Below are positions 4,592-6,001 of a DNA stretch of 6,001 bases, one piece after another. The stretch is from Eubacteriales bacterium (GTDB lineage: Bacteria; Bacillota; Clostridia; Christensenellales; UMGS416). A program made the translations under genes and the position numbers. The first letter of the stretch is position 1. The number at the start of each line of letters is the position of its first letter. The stretch lies in assembly GCA_028709505.1 (NCBI GenBank), contig JAQVWW010000094.1, positions 1 to 6,001 on the forward strand. Reading direction: 5' to 3'. The notes under the pieces are model-generated. The model did no database searches, had not been told where the DNA came from, and saw only the letters and a list, made by a program, of their open reading frames with translations.

Positions 4592-4813
4592 ATGAAAAAA
4601 TCCCGCAATACTGCGGCGGTGGTTGCGCTGTGTTGCGCAGCGCTGTCGGTGCTGGCGCTGGGCGTCCATCTGCTGGTGCAATATCCGCACTATTTGCGCC
4701 ATCCCGAGTATTCGGCGCCGTTTTGGGTTTACGCGCTGGGCGGCATCGTAACCTGCGGCGCGGTGGCTTTGGCAGGCGTCGTGCTGTTTGCCGTGTTGTG
4801 GAGAAAAAAATAG
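4592..4813 (+). CDS. Small two-helix membrane protein of unknown function (73 residues)
   Basis: The protein starts MKKSRNTAAV and has two hydrophobic segments, about residues 8-29 and 44-69, joined by a loop rich in His, Tyr and Pro (YPHYLRHPEYSAPF). It ends in WRKK. The positive residues at both ends suggest that both termini face the cytoplasm and the loop faces outside. It has three Cys (14, 15 and 55). I recognise no family and there is no enzyme motif. It stands alone: a terminator precedes its leader, the leader is highly structured and ends next to the RBS, and a terminator follows 44 bases after the stop. The RBS and hydrophobic pattern make a real gene likely; function is unknown. 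Confidence 0.7.
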   Translation: MKKSRNTAAVVALCCAALSVLALGVHLLVQYPHYLRHPEYSAPFWVYALGGIVTCGAVALAGVVLFAVLWRKK

Positions 4814-4856
4814 GCCGCCGGCTGCCGGATAGGGAGCCTGCGGCGCAAAGAATTCT

Positions 4857-4893
4857 GAGCCGGCCGGCCACAATGGGCCGGCTTCTCTTTTCT
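4857..4893 (+). terminator. Intrinsic terminator after the 73-residue protein gene
   Basis: AGCCGGCC (4858-4865) pairs with GGCCGGCT (4876-4883) over 8 bp, followed by TCTCTTTTCT. A second register using 4863-4869 is also possible. An upstream hairpin (GCCGC-x-GGCT with AGCC-x-GCGGC, about 4815-4845) has no T-tract. Confidence 0.8.
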
Positions 4894-4894
4894 C

Positions 4895-4918
4895 AAAAAG
4901 CAAGCCGTCGCCCGGCTT
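4895..4918 (-). terminator. Candidate minus-strand terminator downstream of the pseudouridine synthase
   Basis: AAGCCG (4902-4907) and CGGCTT (4913-4918) form a perfect 6-bp stem with a 5-base loop. Read on the minus strand it is followed by GCTTTTTG. It is the first convincing stop signal for transcripts coming leftwards from the gene ending at 5152. On the plus strand it is followed only by ATTTTC. Confidence 0.4.
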
Positions 4919-4969
4919 ATTTTCATGTGGGGATGCGGAACAATGTGCCGGCATCTGAAAAGCAAGCCG
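4896..4969. repeat. 12-base direct repeat AAAAGCAAGCCG
   Basis: Perfect copies at 4896-4907 and 4958-4969, 62 bases apart, in a gene-free stretch. The first copy is part of the hairpin at 4902-4918. Confidence 0.5.
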
Positions 4970-5151
4970 CTGTCCCCTACTCTGCCGGCAGCGTACGGAT
5001 GCGTCAACCCAGGCGGCGTGAAAGCCAGGCACCGTGCCCGCCTGTGCAAAAAGATAGTATGGACCCAAAGCACCCTGGGCTAGCCGCGTGCCCATGCAAA
5101 AACCCACGGCAGACCGGCACGCATGCATAGGCAAAGCCTCCCGGCCTGTCT
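4919..5151. other. Gene-free, hairpin-rich interval between two genes
   Basis: With its flanks this is the longest gene-free stretch (4814-5151, 338 bases). No frame here has an RBS or protein-like composition. It holds several stems: 4932-4938 with 4948-4955 (7 bp, one bulge, loop AACAATGTG); two copies of the palindrome TGCCGGCA (4946-4953, 4983-4990) that can pair with each other; CAGGCGG (5010-5016) with CCGCCTG (5038-5044); and minus-strand GCGTGCC with GGCACGC around 5090-5125. It could be the 3' untranslated part of the minus-strand pseudouridine synthase mRNA, a small RNA, or a decayed regulatory element. No promoter with good spacing is seen on either strand. Confidence 0.45.
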
Positions 5152-6001
5152 CTATTTTTTTTGCGCCAAACCGCGCTGCTGCGCCTGAAGCGCGTCGCAT
5201 AGCGCGCGCATATCTGCCGGTAGCGGCGCGGTAAAGCACAGCGGCGCGCCGGTGACGGGATGCAAAAGCGACAGCCGCGCCGCGTGCAGCGCCGTGCGCC
5301 CTATGCGCGCGTCCTCGGCGCCGTAGAGAAAATCGCCCACCAGCGGGTGGCCCAGATGAGCCATATGCACGCGTATCTGATGGGTGCGGCCGGTCTGCAG
5401 CCGCAGCGCCACCAGCGACGCCGCGCCCCAGCCGCAAACGGTGCGGTAATGGGTTACGGCCGGCGCGCCGTCGGCGCACACCTGCCGCATCAGCGCCGAG
5501 CCTTGCTTGCGGCCGATGGGCGCGTCCACGACGCCGGCGGCGGGTACGATTTCCCCCGTCACCACCGCCTCATATGCCCGGCACAGCACGCCACTGTCGG
5601 CCTGCTCTTTGCACCGGTTTTGCACATGGGCGCTTTTGGCTACGATCATCAGCCCCGACGTGCCCCTGTCCAGCCGGTTGACGGCGCGAAACACCATATT
5701 CTGCCCCTTTTGTGCATAGTGCCCCATCACCACGTTGGCCAGGCTGTCGGTATCGTGCCCCGGCGACGGATGCACCGGCTGGCCGGCCTGCTTGCACAGC
5801 ACCAGCAAGTCGTCATCCTCGTAGACGATGCAAAGCGTACCCGGCGACGGCACAATATGGGGCGATCGTGCCGCGCCGTCCTCAATGCACACCGTCAGCA
5901 CATCGCCGGCGCTGACTTGCGCGTCCACCCGCGCCGATACGCCGCCCAGCAGGATGCCTGCGGGCCGGTATTTTGCCTTTTTGATCTGCCGCGTAGACAG
6001 G
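5152..6001 (-). CDS. RluA-family RNA pseudouridine synthase, 5' end outside the window
   Basis: The minus strand is open from the window edge to TAG at 5154-5152, giving 282 residues without the true start. The enzyme turns uridine into pseudouridine in rRNA or tRNA in the cytosol. The catalytic signature reads VNRLDRGTSGLMIVAK, with the aspartate codon near 5668-5670; Asn replaces the more common His before RLD, a frequent variant. The later RluA motifs are clear: LQTGRTHQIRVHMAHLGHPL, then GDFLYG and the end LHAARLSLLHP with FTAPLP. The visible N-terminus (LSTRQIKKAKYRPAGILLGG, then VDAQVSAGDVL) resembles the S4-like RNA-binding domain that precedes the catalytic domain, so only a few residues are missing. 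A GTG at 5928 is internal to this domain and not the start. The exact target (RluD-, RluC- or YlyB-type) cannot be told. The protein ends in QKK. Confidence 0.93.
   Translation of the reverse strand, partial: LSTRQIKKAKYRPAGILLGGVSARVDAQVSAGDVLTVCIEDGAARSPHIVPSPGTLCIVYEDDDLLVLCKQAGQPVHPSPGHDTDSLANVVMGHYAQKGQNMVFRAVNRLDRGTSGLMIVAKSAHVQNRCKEQADSGVLCRAYEAVVTGEIVPAAGVVDAPIGRKQGSALMRQVCADGAPAVTHYRTVCGWGAASLVALRLQTGRTHQIRVHMAHLGHPLVGDFLYGAEDARIGRTALHAARLSLLHPVTGAPLCFTAPLPADMRALCDALQAQQRGLAQKK

Noticed and set aside
4630..5130. Plus-strand ORF of 166 codons
   Set aside because: It overlaps the membrane protein gene in another frame and runs through a terminator and hairpins; no RBS.
4286..5479. Minus-strand ORF of 397 codons
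   Set aside because: It crosses the 73-residue protein gene, two terminators and part of the pseudouridine synthase gene in another frame; the composition is unlike a protein. It is a product of few stop codons in GC-rich DNA.

Overview
The window looks like a piece of a GC-rich chromosome (roughly 60 % G+C by eye) from a Bacillota/Clostridia-type bacterium. The signs are very strong AGGAGG-type ribosome binding sites in front of nearly every gene, well-spaced sigma-A style promoters, U-tract intrinsic terminators, CCA-encoding tRNA genes, and small lysine-rich and half-size membrane proteins. I see no transposase, integrase, CRISPR array or phage gene. The window is ordinary chromosome with several structured intergenic regions. 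Species cannot be named from this sequence.

Layout. At the left edge is the 5' part of a coiled-coil protein gene on the minus strand (1-158). A strong promoter (292-320) drives two tRNA genes three bases apart, tRNA-Gln(CUG) and tRNA-Glu(CUC), closed by an intrinsic terminator (506-540). A histidine-phosphatase-superfamily gene follows (715-1290). Next is a half-size EamA/DMT transporter gene (1419-1844) whose promoter is followed by a terminator-like hairpin before the start codon. Convergent to it are two tiny lysine-rich protein genes (1928-2157, minus strand) with their own promoter and terminator. A gtrA-like flippase gene (2370-2801) points the other way. Then comes a 455-residue single-pass membrane protein with an NPCBM-like C-terminal domain (2959-4326), with its own promoter and terminator.

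The right part holds a 73-residue two-helix membrane protein gene (4592-4813) preceded by an extensively base-paired leader. A terminator and a 338-base gene-free but hairpin-rich interval (4814-5151) follow. At the right edge is an RluA-family pseudouridine synthase gene on the minus strand, whose start lies outside the window.

How the genes relate. Most genes are single transcription units with their own signals, so there is no obvious shared pathway. The clear co-transcribed pairs are the two tRNAs (C34 isoacceptors reading CAG and GAG) and the two lysine-rich mini-genes. Membrane or cell-surface products (EamA half-transporter, GtrA, NPCBM protein, 73-residue protein) dominate the middle. 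The best places for something undescribed are the structured leader at 4460-4575, the eamA leader hairpin, the paired mini-genes and the structured interval at 4894-5151. None of these proves a new system from sequence alone.
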